This document shows, one piece after another, positions 48,990 to 58,439 of a stretch of 64,000 bases of DNA. Position 1 is the stretch's first letter. Every line of letters begins with the position of its first letter. Source of the stretch: Thermocatellispora tengchongensis (GTDB lineage: Bacteria; Actinomycetota; Actinomycetes; Streptosporangiales; Streptosporangiaceae); contig NZ_JACHGN010000003.1 of assembly GCF_014202315.1 (NCBI RefSeq), positions 186,001-250,000 on the forward strand, given 5' to 3'. The position numbers were made by a program, and so were the translations under genes. The notes beneath the pieces are model-generated. The model was not told where the DNA came from. It did not search any database and saw only the letters and a list, made by a program, of their open reading frames with translations.

Positions 48990-50011
48990 ACGTAGGGGTT
49001 CTTCGCCCGCAGCGCCTTTCTGATGATGTCGGCCACGTCACGCTCGCCGAACGCGCGCGGCAGCGGCACGCCCAGTGTCTCGAACAGCTTGCGCGCCTCC
49101 TCGATGGTCGGCTCGTCGCCCAGCGGCAGCGGCCTGGCCAGCTCGATCGGCACCCGCCTGGCCTGGTCGAGGCTGGCCCGCAGCTCGGTGCTGCACCACT
49201 CGTAGTAGAACGAGCCGCGCCGCGCGAGCAGCGCGCGCCTGGGGTCCTCTCCGGTGATGATCAGCGAGGACGCGGACTGGTCCCAGCGGAAGGTGGTCAT
49301 GGTGGCCGACAGGCCCACCGTGATGTCCAGCAGCCCGAAGCGCTGCTGGTGCCAGCAGGCCGCCAGGATCGTCGCGTACGCCTCCTTGCGCGTGCGCTCG
49401 GCGGTCCACACCTCGCCGGTGCCGTCGGGGTCCTGCGACATCGAGCGGCGGAAGGAGGCGTAGGCACCGCACGCCTCCTCGTTGGTCGGGTCGAGGATCT
49501 CCAGCCGCATCAGCAGCGCCCGCCGGTCGCGCCGGGCCGCGGCCACGCACTCGGGCAGGGTCACCGCGCGCAGGTAGGTGCCGGTGCCGCCCTTGAAGAT
49601 CCACCGGTCGGTGTCGCGGCGCGCGTCGGCGTGGGCCTTCGCGGTCTCGTCGGCGCTGTTGAGCACGTGCAGCACCGACATGTCGGCCAGCGCCCGCTGG
49701 GCCTCGGCGACCACGCCCTCCAGCCGCTCGATCCGGTCGGGCAGCACCGACAGCGTTCCCGAGGTCGCCGTGAACGTCTCGCGGATCGCGTCCTCCATCG
49801 GCTCCTGCCGCCAGCGGTCGCGCAGGATGGCCGTGGTGAGCAGCGCCAGCACCAGCAGCGTGCCCGAGCTGATGAACTGGTCGCGCAGATCGTCGCTCAG
49901 GGCGCCGTCGGGGAGCATGCCGATCACGCCGACCGCGGCGGCGAGCACCAGGGCGATGGCGCCGTCGGCGTTGTCGCCGAGCCAGCTTCCGAGCCGTCTC
50001 ACTCGCCCCAT
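48986..50011 (-). CDS. Two-TM membrane protein with conserved cytoplasmic domain
   Basis: A 341-residue protein of unknown function. Two transmembrane helices (about 17-35 and 48-65) are followed by a short coiled segment (about 72-115) and a cytoplasmic alpha/beta domain (about 130-341). The domain contains DRWIFKGGTGTYLRAVTLPE, RLEILDPTNEEACGAYASFR and LLDITVGLSATMTTFRWD. This layout recalls membrane-tethered sensor or effector domains in conflict systems, but I cannot name the family. The stop overlaps the cupin start. Transcription starts in the 212-bp gap before Spo0M's terminator. Confidence 0.72.
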   Translation of the reverse strand: MGRVRRLGSWLGDNADGAIALVLAAAVGVIGMLPDGALSDDLRDQFISSGTLLVLALLTTAILRDRWRQEPMEDAIRETFTATSGTLSVLPDRIERLEGVVAEAQRALADMSVLHVLNSADETAKAHADARRDTDRWIFKGGTGTYLRAVTLPECVAAARRDRRALLMRLEILDPTNEEACGAYASFRRSMSQDPDGTGEVWTAERTRKEAYATILAACWHQQRFGLLDITVGLSATMTTFRWDQSASSLIITGEDPRRALLARRGSFYYEWCSTELRASLDQARRVPIELARPLPLGDEPTIEEARKLFETLGVPLPRAFGERDVADIIRKALRAKNPYV

Positions 50012-50116
50012 CGCCCGCCCCGCCCGCTCGACGATCCGTAAGCCCCCGCGGTCATGCCCCCCGCAAGCATGGTAACGAGCCGGTCATGGCCCGGCCAGCG
50101 GCTTTCCGGGCCCCGG

Positions 50117-50164
50117 CACGCGCACGGCCCGCGCCCCGATGCGGGGACGCGGGCCGTACGCGTG
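50117..50164 (-). terminator. Long hairpin downstream of the Spo0M gene
   Basis: CACGCGCACGGCCCGCG pairs with CGCGGGCCGTACGCGTG (17 bp, one mismatch), and an inner CCCC/GGGG stem caps it. It lies 60 bp past the Spo0M stop in the direction of transcription and is probably its terminator. Confidence 0.75.
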
Positions 50165-50223
50165 GAATGACCGGAAGGCGTGGGCCGGCCGAACCCATGG
50201 GACGGCCGGAACGCCTGGGACGG

Positions 50224-50997
50224 CTAGAACCAGCCGCGGTGGCGGGCCATGGCCTCAAGGCCGCGCTCCAGCGCCTGGTGCGCCGTGCCCGGGTTGTCGT
50301 CGTAGCGGACGGTGAACCGGTTGTAGGTGTCGTGGCTGGAGTTCAGGAAGCCGCCGCGCTTGTCGGCCTCCAGGATGACGTCCATCGACTGCGGGCCCGC
50401 GATGAAGGTCAGCTCCAGCTCGTTGAAGTGGCGCCGCCACTGGCCGCCCGCGTAGTACTCGATCTCCTGGAAGAACGGCATGCGCGAGCCGCGGAGCGTG
50501 CCGCGCTCCAGGTCGGCCTTCTTGAACCCGAAGCCCATGTCGTCCAGCGCCCGCAGCAGGTACTCCTGCGCCGGCAGCGGGTTGACGAACAGCGGGTCCA
50601 GGTCGCCCTTGTCCAGGGCGCCGGCCAGCGCCAGCTCGGTCGCCACGCCCAGGCGCATCCCGCGCAGCGGGTGCCCGGCGATGGCGCTGATCGGGGTCTC
50701 CCACGGCACGGGGATCTCGAACCTGGCCGACTGGGCCATGCCCGAGGCGAGCTGGAACGGGCCGGCCACCTGCTGGCGCAGGAAGCTGTAGGTGGTCTGG
50801 TACTCGTTGTCGCCGCTCTCGACCTCCACGACCGCGGTGAAGTCGATGAAGATGCCGTCTACCTTGTGGTCGGCCGAGCCGCCCTTGAAGTGCACCTCCC
50901 CGCGCAGGATCTCACCGGGGCGTACGTTCGAGTTCTGCAGCACGGTGTCGACCTCGACACCGGCGCCGAAGGCGGCCATGAGCTTGCGGAAGACCAT
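50224..50997 (-). CDS. Spo0M family sporulation-control protein
   Basis: A 257-residue arrestin-fold protein of the Spo0M/SpoOM family, named for a Bacillus sporulation-control protein. The N-terminal signature MVFRKLMAAFGAGVEVDTVL and LRPGEILRGEVHFKGG-like strand are clear. Arrestin-like sheets continue through SFLRQQVAGPF, FEIPVPWETPIS and GMRLGVATEL. The C-terminal third (FFQEIEYYAGGQWRRHFNELEL) is also family-typical. The ribosome-binding site TGGAGA precedes the ATG. It is 45 bp downstream of two SPFH genes and likely in their operon, placing it at membrane domains. Confidence 0.92.
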   Translation of the reverse strand: MVFRKLMAAFGAGVEVDTVLQNSNVRPGEILRGEVHFKGGSADHKVDGIFIDFTAVVEVESGDNEYQTTYSFLRQQVAGPFQLASGMAQSARFEIPVPWETPISAIAGHPLRGMRLGVATELALAGALDKGDLDPLFVNPLPAQEYLLRALDDMGFGFKKADLERGTLRGSRMPFFQEIEYYAGGQWRRHFNELELTFIAGPQSMDVILEADKRGGFLNSSHDTYNRFTVRYDDNPGTAHQALERGLEAMARHRGWF

Positions 50998-51042
50998 CGG
51001 GCATCTCCAGAGGGTGAGGGTGTGATCTAAAGGTGAGAGCGG

Positions 51043-52299
51043 TCAGTTGGCGTCATTGGTCGGAACGGACGGCCTGGCGTGGCCGTTCCCGGTGGAGATC
51101 TGGGGCAGGAGCTGGGCGAGCAGCAGCGTGGACAGCGCCGACGACTCGCCCGACCCGCCCGCGGTCTTGACCACGATCGGCTGCGGGGCGTTCTCGGTGA
51201 GCCGGGCGCCCACGTCCAGGCGGCGGCGCGCCAGCTCGTACTGGAGCACGGCGCGGTTGTCGCGGTACGACTCGGCCAGGCGGCGCAGCGCCTTGGCCTC
51301 GTTCTCGGCGGAGGTCAGCTCGGCCCGGCCGCGCGCCTCGATCTCCCAGCGCACCCGCTGCGCCTCGGTCTCGTGCTCCTCCAGCATGCGGGCCACGTCC
51401 TTGCGCGCCTTGTTGTGCGCGGCCTTGACCTCGACGATGCGGGCGTCGCGGGTCTTCTTGGCCCGCTCGATCTCCATCAGCAGCGTGTCGATGCGCCGCT
51501 TCCTGGTCAGCTCCCACTCCCGCTCGTACGCCGACAGCTCCTTGGCCACCTTCTCCCGGGTGGCGAGGTGCTGCTGGTACTGGTCGGGGAGCTGGACGTC
51601 GGGGATGTTGGAGCCGGTCACCCGCACGCCGTACCTGCCGAGCTGGCGGTTCAGCGCGTCCTGCATGTCGCCCACGTCCGAGCCGCGCAGGTCGTAGGCC
51701 CGCTCGGTGTGCACCAGGCGGCTGCGCTGGCGGATCGCGTCCTGGACCGCGCTGGACAGCACCAGGTCGAAGTTGCCCGCGCCGATCGTGCGCACGAACG
51801 CCACCGGGTCCACGATGCGGAACTTCAGGAAGAACTCGATCGACTTCAGCGGCACGTTCTCGGCCGTCGGGCAGGCGGTGATGGGGGCGGTGTAGGGGAT
51901 CTCGGTGGAGGTGTCCACGACCGCGTCCACCCGGTCCCACGGCAGCCACAGGTAGTGCCGGCCCGGGTCCAGGGTGCCGGTGATCGCGCCCCACCGGCTG
52001 CGCACGCCGGTGGTGCCCTGCTCGATCTCGATGATCGACCTGCGCCACATCCACACCAGCGCGGCGAGGAGGAACAGCACCGCGCCGACGCCGGCCACCA
52101 CGCGTACGGCGGAGTCGCCGAGCGCGGCCATGCCGGCCAGGTAGAGCGCGACGAACAGCAGCGCCACCCAGGCGAACCCGCGCCGGTCCTTGGGGATGAC
52201 CACCGGCACGAGCTGGCCCTGCTCGCCGCCGCGCAGCAACTGGCGGATCTCGGACCAGCCCGCCAGCGACTCCTTGATCTTGGAGAATTCGCGGTTCAT
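51043..52299 (-). CDS. SPFH/band-7 domain membrane protein
   Basis: A 418-residue stomatin/prohibitin-like (SPFH) protein. Two hydrophobic segments (about 42-60 and 66-84) precede the band-7 domain (about 90-265; [54 protein letters not shown]). A long coiled coil follows (about 255-370; [28 protein letters not shown]), and a Ser/Gly-rich tail. It resembles HflC/HflK partners: the two adjacent SPFH proteins are likely to form a hetero-oligomeric membrane ring. It overlaps the preceding SPFH gene by four bases. Confidence 0.9.
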   Translation of the reverse strand: MNREFSKIKESLAGWSEIRQLLRGGEQGQLVPVVIPKDRRGFAWVALLFVALYLAGMAALGDSAVRVVAGVGAVLFLLAALVWMWRRSIIEIEQGTTGVRSRWGAITGTLDPGRHYLWLPWDRVDAVVDTSTEIPYTAPITACPTAENVPLKSIEFFLKFRIVDPVAFVRTIGAGNFDLVLSSAVQDAIRQRSRLVHTERAYDLRGSDVGDMQDALNRQLGRYGVRVTGSNIPDVQLPDQYQQHLATREKVAKELSAYEREWELTRKRRIDTLLMEIERAKKTRDARIVEVKAAHNKARKDVARMLEEHETEAQRVRWEIEARGRAELTSAENEAKALRRLAESYRDNRAVLQYELARRRLDVGARLTENAPQPIVVKTAGGSGESSALSTLLLAQLLPQISTGNGHARPSVPTNDAN

Positions 52300-53972
52300 C
52301 GGTCTTCCTCAGGGGTCGGGACGGGGGCCTTGCGGGTGGGCGTGGTGGGCTCGTCCAGGGCGAGCACCGGCTCCTCGGGGGGAGGGCCGGCCATCGCGGG
52401 CGGCTCGGCCTCGGGGGCCGGCGCGGGGGCCGCCGCGGCGGGCGGCGGGGCGAGCAGGGCCGCGATCTCGGCCTCGCGCTCGGCGACGCGGCGCTTGATC
52501 TCGCTGGTCCTGGCCCGGATCGCGGCCATGTCCTCGCCGGTGAACAGCACCGCGTCCTTGCCGCCGATGAGCTGGCGCGCCAGCGCCAGGAAGTCGATGT
52601 CGGCGGTGTCGCCCACCTGGACCACCCGCGGCAGCCGGGAGGCCACGCCCTCCAGCTTGTCCAGCAGGTCGGTCTGGAAGCGGTAGTCCAGGATCTCCGG
52701 CGCCTCGGCCGCCGACAGCGCCCGGATGTCCAGCGCCTGGGCCTCCAGCAGCGCCGAGTTGGCCTTGGCCGTGCTCTCGGCCTCCACCAGCCGCTGCCCG
52801 GCCTGCGCCTTGGCCTGGTGCGAGGCCCGCTCCAGCGCGGTGTCCATCTGCGCCTGGTAGCCCGCGATCTCGGCGTGGATCGCCGACAGCGTCTCCTGCA
52901 GCCCGGCGAGCTCCTTGGTCAGGTCGCCCTCGTTCTGCTCCTTGCGGAGCTGCAGCTCGTACTCGTAGGTGTAGGCCTCCTTGGCGACCCGCACCATCTC
53001 GGGCGCCGCGAGGTCCATGCGGTACTCCTGGCTGGACGGCTCGGCGTGGGTGATGTTCACGTCCGTCAGCCGCACGGCGGGCAGGAACTGCTGGTTCAGG
53101 CTCTCCAGCATGCCGTGCGTGCTCTCGCCGACCAGGTCGTAGATCTCCTCGGCGCGCTGGGCGTAGATCAGGCTCCGGGTGACCTCGCTGATCGCGTTCT
53201 GCAGCTTGGCCTGGAAGCCGCTCACCGAGCCGAGCACGAAGATGAACTCCGCCGGGTCCTCGATGCGGAACTGCAGGAACAGGTCCACGCTGGCCTTGAC
53301 GCCCTGCTGCGTGGGGGCCTCGCGGATCGGCGCGTTGAACGGGTACTCACGGGTGGTGTTGACGATGTAGCTGACCCGCTTCCACGGGTTGAACAGCGTC
53401 ACCCGGCCCGGCTCGGCGATCTGCTCCAGCTTGCCGAACTTGGTGATCAGCGCGCGGCACCCCTCGGGGACCATGACCACGCCCCGCCGCCACCACAGGA
53501 ACGCCGCCGCGAGCGCCAGCACCACCCAGTAGTGCGGGCCGAACAGCGTCGATCCGGCGATGGGCAGGCCGTTGGCCACCAGCCCGACCACCCCCAGCGC
53601 CACCAGCACCACGAGCGGGACGACGAGCTTGGCCGCGCCGCTCTTGGGGATGACGACGGGGGAGATGACGTGGACCGGCTCCCCGTCGGGGCCCTTGCCG
53701 GCGAAGCTGCGGTTGATGATCTCGCCGGCCTCGGCCAGCGAGGCCGTACGCGCCTCGATCAGCGTGCCCGCCGACGCGGTCTGGTCGCGGGCGGCGGCGA
53801 AGTCGCGCGGGTCGAGCCGGAAGGCGCGCTCGCCCTGCTGCATCTGCTCCTGGACCTGGCCGACCAGCCCTTCGACGGCCTGCCCGACGGACGCCCGGGG
53901 GTCACCCCCTTGGGCGACCGCCTGGGCCACGCCCATGGCCTGTTGCAACATGGCCTGTCGTGGTCGGGACAT
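52296..53972 (-). CDS. SPFH/band-7 domain membrane protein (larger partner)
   Basis: A 558-residue SPFH protein, first gene of the SPFH-SPFH-Spo0M operon. It has an N-terminal cytoplasmic region of about 115 residues with Gln/Ala-rich helix, two transmembrane segments (about 116-137 and 147-162), a band-7 domain (about 165-345; [52 protein letters not shown]), a long coiled coil (about 345-420), and a Pro/Ala/Glu-rich tail. ATG 53972 has a perfect GGAGGTG ribosome-binding site six bases away that is also half of a short hairpin. Confidence 0.9.
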   Translation of the reverse strand: MSRPRQAMLQQAMGVAQAVAQGGDPRASVGQAVEGLVGQVQEQMQQGERAFRLDPRDFAAARDQTASAGTLIEARTASLAEAGEIINRSFAGKGPDGEPVHVISPVVIPKSGAAKLVVPLVVLVALGVVGLVANGLPIAGSTLFGPHYWVVLALAAAFLWWRRGVVMVPEGCRALITKFGKLEQIAEPGRVTLFNPWKRVSYIVNTTREYPFNAPIREAPTQQGVKASVDLFLQFRIEDPAEFIFVLGSVSGFQAKLQNAISEVTRSLIYAQRAEEIYDLVGESTHGMLESLNQQFLPAVRLTDVNITHAEPSSQEYRMDLAAPEMVRVAKEAYTYEYELQLRKEQNEGDLTKELAGLQETLSAIHAEIAGYQAQMDTALERASHQAKAQAGQRLVEAESTAKANSALLEAQALDIRALSAAEAPEILDYRFQTDLLDKLEGVASRLPRVVQVGDTADIDFLALARQLIGGKDAVLFTGEDMAAIRARTSEIKRRVAEREAEIAALLAPPPAAAAPAPAPEAEPPAMAGPPPEEPVLALDEPTTPTRKAPVPTPEEDR

Positions 53973-53978
53973 GCATCA

Positions 53979-53991
53979 CACCTCCGAGGTG
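53979..53991 (-). promoter_or_regulatory. Hairpin that covers the SPFH operon ribosome-binding site
   Basis: On the mRNA, CACCTC-G-GAGGTG places the GGAGGTG ribosome-binding site in a short inverted repeat (six bases each side). The loop is too small for all pairs to form, but partial sequestration is possible. Confidence 0.35.
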
Positions 53992-54033
53992 AAACATCCG
54001 AAAAGGCTGGATATATCACGATATGTAGTCGTG

Positions 54034-54062
54034 CGTATACTCATTTCGTCACTTTCAGTAAA
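54034..54062 (-). promoter_or_regulatory. Candidate promoter of the SPFH-Spo0M operon
   Basis: Read on the minus strand: TTTACT, 17 bp, TATACG. The -10 overlaps the right arm of an imperfect inverted repeat (TATATCACGA at 54012-54021 against TCGTGCGTATA at 54029-54039), which could bind a regulator. Confidence 0.45.
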
Positions 54063-54167
54063 GTGGACCTGGCTTGCGGGACGCTTGCGGGCGGATTGAC
54101 GGCCGGCGTCCGGGGCGGATCGGCGCACCGTTCGGATTCTGTCGGTCGCGCGCCATACAGTGAAGCC

Positions 54168-56273
54168 GTGAGGCCGGTTACAGATTTGCAGCGCAGGGTG
54201 GCGCCCTTCCAGGTCGTCACCGAGATGACACCGTCCGGTGACCAGCCGCAGGCGATCGCCGAGCTGGAGCGCCGGGTGCGGGCGGGGGAGAAGGACTCCG
54301 TCCTGCTCGGCGCGACCGGCACCGGCAAGACCGCGACCATCGCCTGGCTGATCGAGCGGCTGCAGCGCCCGACGCTGGTCATGCAGCCCAACAAGACCCT
54401 CGCCGCCCAGTTCGCCAACGAGCTGCGCGAGATGATGCCCAACAACGCGGTGGAGTACTTCGTCTCCTACTACGACTACTACCAGCCCGAGGCGTACGTC
54501 CCGCAGAGCGACACCTACATCGAGAAGGACTCCTCGATCAACGAGGAGGTCGAGCGGCTGCGCCACTCCGCCACCAACTCGCTGCTCACCCGCCGCGACA
54601 CCATCGTGGTCGCCTCGGTCTCGTGCATCTACGGCCTGGGCACCCCGCAGGAGTACGTCGACCGCATGGTCCGGCTGCGGGTCGGCCAGGAGGTCGAGCG
54701 CGACCGCCTGCTGCGCCGCCTGGTCGACATGCAGTACGCCCGCAACGACCACGCCTTCACCCGGGGCACCTTCCGCGTGCGCGGCGACACCATCGAGATC
54801 ATCCCGCAGTACGAGGAGCTCGCCGTCCGCATCGAGATGTTCGGCGACGAGATCGAGAAGCTCGCCACCCTCCACCCGCTGACCGGTGAGGTCATCACCG
54901 AGGACGACGAGCTGTACATCTTCCCCGCCTCCCACTACGTCGCCGGGCCCGAGCGCATGGAGCGCGCGATCCGCGACATCGAGAAGGAGCTGGAGGAACG
55001 CCTGGCCGAGTTCGAGCGGCAGGGCAAGCTCCTTGAGGCCCAGCGGCTGCGCATGCGCACCACGTACGACATCGAGATGATGCGCCAGATCGGCACCTGC
55101 TCCGGCATCGAGAACTACTCCCGCCACATCGACGGCCGCGGCCCCGGCTCGGCGCCCAACACCCTGCTCGACTACTTCCCCGAGGACTTCCTGCTGGTGC
55201 TCGACGAGTCCCACCAGACCGTCCCGCAGATCGGCGCCATGTACGAAGGCGACGCCTCGCGCAAGCGCACCCTGGTCGAGCACGGCTTCCGGCTCCCCTC
55301 GGCGATGGACAACCGCCCACTGAAGTGGGAGGAGTTCCTGGAGCGCATCGACCAGACCGTCTACCTGTCCGCGACCCCGGGGCCGTACGAGCTGGGCCGG
55401 GTCAAGGGCGACGTCGTCGAGCAGGTCATCCGCCCCACCGGCCTGGTCGATCCCGAGGTCGTGGTCAAGCCCACCAAGGGCCAGATCGACGACCTGATCC
55501 ACGAGATCAGAGAGCGAGCCGACCGCGACGAGCGGGTCCTGGTCACCACCCTGACCAAGAAGATGGCCGAAGACCTCACCGACTACCTCCTCGAACTCGG
55601 CATCCGGGTCCGCTACCTGCACAGCGAGGTCGACACCCTGCGCCGCATCGAGCTGCTGCGCGAGCTGCGCCTCGGCGAGTTCGACGTCCTGGTCGGCATC
55701 AACCTCCTCCGCGAGGGCCTCGACCTGCCCGAGGTGTCGCTGGTCAGCATCCTCGACGCCGACAAGGAGGGCTTCCTGCGCTCCGAGACGTCCCTGATCC
55801 AGACCATCGGCCGCGCGGCCCGGAACGTCTCCGGCCAGGTCCACATGTACGCCGACACCGTCACGCCGTCCATGCAGCGGGCCATCGACGAGACCAACCG
55901 CCGCCGCGCCAAGCAGATCGCCTACAACCAGGAGCGCGGCATCGACCCGCAGCCCCTGCGCAAGAAGATCGCCGACATCCTCGACCAGATCGCCCGCGAA
56001 GACGCCGACACCGCCACCGTCCTCGGCGGCGGCCGCACCCAGAGCCGCGGCAAGGCCCCGGTCCCCGGCGTCGCACTGCAGGCCGGCCAGCACGCAAAGG
56101 CCATCGCCGGCGAGATGCCCCGCGCCCAGCTCGAATCCCTCATCGAGTCCCTGACCGAGCAGATGCACCAGGCCGCCGCCGACCTCCAGTTCGAGGTCGC
56201 CGCCCGCCTCCGCGACGAGATCAAGGAACTCAAGCGCGAACTGAGAGACATGAAGGAGGCCGGCGTCTCCTGA
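54168..56273 (+). CDS. uvrB: Excinuclease ABC subunit B
   Basis: UvrB verifies DNA damage in nucleotide excision repair with UvrA and UvrC. The 701-residue protein has all expected motifs: Walker A GATGTGKT, the beta-hairpin region [20 protein letters not shown], the helicase DESH box, motif V/VI region ([28 protein letters not shown]), and the C-terminal UVR motif ([21 protein letters not shown]). GTG 54168 is chosen from the family N-terminus ([18 protein letters not shown]). It diverges from the SPFH operon. I see no clear LexA box in the upstream 195 bp. Confidence 0.97.
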   Translation: MRPVTDLQRRVAPFQVVTEMTPSGDQPQAIAELERRVRAGEKDSVLLGATGTGKTATIAWLIERLQRPTLVMQPNKTLAAQFANELREMMPNNAVEYFVSYYDYYQPEAYVPQSDTYIEKDSSINEEVERLRHSATNSLLTRRDTIVVASVSCIYGLGTPQEYVDRMVRLRVGQEVERDRLLRRLVDMQYARNDHAFTRGTFRVRGDTIEIIPQYEELAVRIEMFGDEIEKLATLHPLTGEVITEDDELYIFPASHYVAGPERMERAIRDIEKELEERLAEFERQGKLLEAQRLRMRTTYDIEMMRQIGTCSGIENYSRHIDGRGPGSAPNTLLDYFPEDFLLVLDESHQTVPQIGAMYEGDASRKRTLVEHGFRLPSAMDNRPLKWEEFLERIDQTVYLSATPGPYELGRVKGDVVEQVIRPTGLVDPEVVVKPTKGQIDDLIHEIRERADRDERVLVTTLTKKMAEDLTDYLLELGIRVRYLHSEVDTLRRIELLRELRLGEFDVLVGINLLREGLDLPEVSLVSILDADKEGFLRSETSLIQTIGRAARNVSGQVHMYADTVTPSMQRAIDETNRRRAKQIAYNQERGIDPQPLRKKIADILDQIAREDADTATVLGGGRTQSRGKAPVPGVALQAGQHAKAIAGEMPRAQLESLIESLTEQMHQAAADLQFEVAARLRDEIKELKRELRDMKEAGVS

Positions 56274-56300
56274 CCCTCACCCCACCCGCCCGTGACCGGT

Positions 56301-56320
56301 GGCCCCTGACACCAGGGGCC
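56301..56320 (+). terminator. uvrB terminator hairpin
   Basis: GGCCCCTG-ACAC-CAGGGGCC, an 8-bp perfect stem 27 nt after the uvrB stop. Confidence 0.6.
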
Positions 56321-56428
56321 GCCGCCGCGCCCGCCCTGCCCACCCCGCCGGCGGAGCACCGCCCGAGCGCGCGCTCGGCCACGAGGCGACCGGCGCGATA
56401 CCCAGAGTGCCGCCCGGCCCGCCTCCCC

Positions 56429-56497
56429 GGGTCTGGGGCCTTCTCGGGTCTGGGGCCTTCTTCGGGTCTGGGGCCTTCTCGGGTCTGCGGCCTCCGC
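56429..56497. repeat. 17-bp tandem repeat (four units)
   Basis: GGGTCTGGGGCCTTCTC repeats at 56429, 56446 (18 bp, one extra T), 56464 and, diverged, at 56481. Confidence 0.88.
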
Positions 56498-56771
56498 GGG
56501 ACCGCGGCATCCCTGGCACTGCCGCCGTCGGGTCGCCCTTATAGCCGTGGAGCGCCTGGCCGGCGATGGTTCTGGCCGGTACGGGTGGGTCCTGGCTGCT
56601 CGCCCACGGAAGCTGGGGAGGTCGTGCGGGCTCGGCAGGCTGCGGAGGTGCGCCGACTGTCGGCGTGCTCCCTCCCGATGCGGCACGCACCCCGGGACAG
56701 GGGCCGAGGGTGCCGAAGTGCGGCAGATGCGGCGGCGGAGGGTGCGGGACGGACAGCCGTGATCGGTGCAC

Positions 56772-56911
56772 CATACGGGCGCTCGGTGCGGCGGCGGCAC
56801 TGGATCGCACCGTCGGACCATGCGGATGCTCGGTGCTGAGGGGGCACACACCGCACCCGCGCATCGTGCGGATGTTTGGTGCTGAGGGGGCACGCATCGC
56901 ACCCGGCGCAG
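56772..56911. repeat. 46-47-bp tandem repeat (three units)
   Basis: Units begin at 56772, 56819 and 56865. The last two are close copies (GTGCTGAGGGGGCAC is common to both) and the first is more diverged. Confidence 0.82.
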
Positions 56912-57042
56912 CCCTTCTGCCTTCTGCGCGGTTACCGGCGCTTCCTGCGCAGGCCAGGTCGCGAGTACCGCGCGTCGTCTGCCACAATGGCCGCCTGACC
57001 CGCCGACCCCCAGGGCATGCGGTGGTACCGGTCACTTTGGTG

Positions 57043-57696
57043 TCAGAGGCCGAACATCGCACGACACGCTGTCATCCCGTCAACCCTTACCGGGGGCCGG
57101 TTCTGCTGAGTCCACTTCTGCCTGGTGAGCCGTAGACGATCGGACACGAGGGCCTCGTCACCGCGGGCGTCCACCGAGATGCCGTCGTGCTCGTAGCCGA
57201 GCTTGCGGGACACGCCCTGAGAGGCGTGGTTGTCCTGGAACACCTCGGTACGCGCAGCACGTGCGTCGAGGTGGTCGAAGGCCAGGGTGAGCAGGCCCAC
57301 CCGAGCCTCGGTTCCGTAGCCCTTGCCTTGGTGTTCGATGCCCAGCCACGAGGACGTTGTGACCTCCCGGACGACGAGGAAATCGCGGGCTCGAAGCGTG
57401 ACCACGCCAAGCGGTCGGCCGTGGTGGAAGACCCCGAGTCCGAGCTGCCACGCCGCCACGCTCCATCCCGCGAGCCGGCTCCAGTGTCCTTGGAGCACAG
57501 ACCGTGCGCGATCCTCGGGACCGCCCTCGGTCCACGGAGTCAGGAACGGGCGCTCGTCTGCCCGGTGCACGCCTTTGGCCGCCAGATGTGCCAGTGCCGC
57601 CAGTTCTTCCTCCCGCGGCAGGCGGAGTTCAAGTCGTGGGGTGAAGATGGTCAGGCCGTATTGGGGCCACAGCGCGGAAAGCACGGGCCGGATCAT
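57043..57696 (-). CDS. GNAT-family N-acetyltransferase (RimJ/RimL-like)
   Basis: A 217-residue acetyltransferase. The layout TPRLELRLPREEELAAL, then GVVTLRARDF, SSWLGIEHQGKGYGTEARVG (acetyl-CoA loop) and NHASQGVSRKLGYEHDG is typical of RimJ/RimL proteins that acetylate ribosomal or other protein N-termini and some small molecules. ATG 57696 is chosen; TTG 57720 would add eight residues, and neither has a ribosome-binding site, so it may be leaderless. It is convergent with uvrB. Codon use is less GC3-biased than its neighbours, which could point to more recent acquisition. Confidence 0.85.
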   Translation of the reverse strand: MIRPVLSALWPQYGLTIFTPRLELRLPREEELAALAHLAAKGVHRADERPFLTPWTEGGPEDRARSVLQGHWSRLAGWSVAAWQLGLGVFHHGRPLGVVTLRARDFLVVREVTTSSWLGIEHQGKGYGTEARVGLLTLAFDHLDARAARTEVFQDNHASQGVSRKLGYEHDGISVDARGDEALVSDRLRLTRQKWTQQNRPPVRVDGMTACRAMFGL

Positions 57697-57875
57697 GACG
57701 ACCAAGTCCACGCCACGCAACCGAATTACTGACCGAGATCAGGATTGTCATCGGCATGTCGGTGCGGGCGAGTGGGCGATTCACGTGGCCGTGCTTTGGG
57801 GTGCGCTGTGCGTGTCGGGGGGTGGGGGCGCGATGCTGGGGTGTGGCCGGTGGCATGGACTGAGGAGGGTTTGGC

Positions 57876-58436
57876 GTGCGGGTGTGTGATGAGTGTGGGT
57901 GCCCCGAGTACGGCGGGCCGCCGGGGTGCGGGAGTTGTGCGGCGTTGCTGACGCGGGAGCTCGCCGGTGCGTGGGGCCGTTTTCTGAGCGCGGAGGGCTT
58001 CTCGGCCGGGGAGTTGCCTGCGGAGGAGGAGGTGGAGCTGGCGCGGATGGTGGCCGACGAGCCGGATCGGCACCCGTGGCGGGTGGTGGACGCGGCGCTG
58101 GATCTGCTCGGGTGTGCCGAGTGCGGAGGGCCGCTCGGGCGGGGGCCGCTGGGGTGCGGGCCGTGCCAGTTGGCCGACGGGTTCCGCTATTCGGCGATCG
58201 AGATCGACCGGCCGGGGGTGCCGCCGGGCAACGAGCACGCGATCCGGGTCGGGTTCTCGGTGCTGCGGGCGCCGCACCGGCAGTCGGCGGCGACCGTACT
58301 GGGATGGCGGCTCAACCTGCCCCACCTGATGGCCGGACGCCTGCCCACGACCGCGCAGGCCCAGGCCCTGCGGGCCCGGATCAACCGCGGCGCGACGTAC
58401 GCCGAGCTGGCCCCCACCCTCTTCACCGGCTCGTAG
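57876..58436 (+). CDS. Small protein with two zinc-ribbon-like motifs
   Basis: A 186-residue protein of unknown function. Two CxxC...CxxC knuckles are visible: CDECGCP..GCGSC (residues 4-20) and CAECGGP..GCGPC (about 79-97), so it probably binds two zinc ions. The region between is helical and acidic. The C-terminal 80 residues contain GNEHAIRVGFSVLRAPHRQ and the Leu/Arg-rich WRLNLPHLMAGRLPT. GTG 57876 follows GAGGAGGG. It could be a nucleic-acid-binding or adaptor protein. It is convergent with the Uma2 gene, 3 bp apart. Confidence 0.7.
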   Translation: MRVCDECGCPEYGGPPGCGSCAALLTRELAGAWGRFLSAEGFSAGELPAEEEVELARMVADEPDRHPWRVVDAALDLLGCAECGGPLGRGPLGCGPCQLADGFRYSAIEIDRPGVPPGNEHAIRVGFSVLRAPHRQSAATVLGWRLNLPHLMAGRLPTTAQAQALRARINRGATYAELAPTLFTGS

Positions 58437-58439
58437 CCG

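Larger units (their letters stand above)
56274..57042. other. Gene-free, repeat-bearing region after uvrB
   Basis: 769 bp between uvrB and a convergent acetyltransferase gene. It holds the uvrB terminator, a 17-bp tandem repeat and a 46-bp tandem repeat; open frames here are low-complexity Arg/Pro/Gly and I call none of them. Confidence 0.7.

Noticed and set aside
53976-56168. A 730-codon minus-strand open frame opposite uvrB
   Set aside because: Antisense shadow; UvrB motifs are unambiguous on the plus strand.
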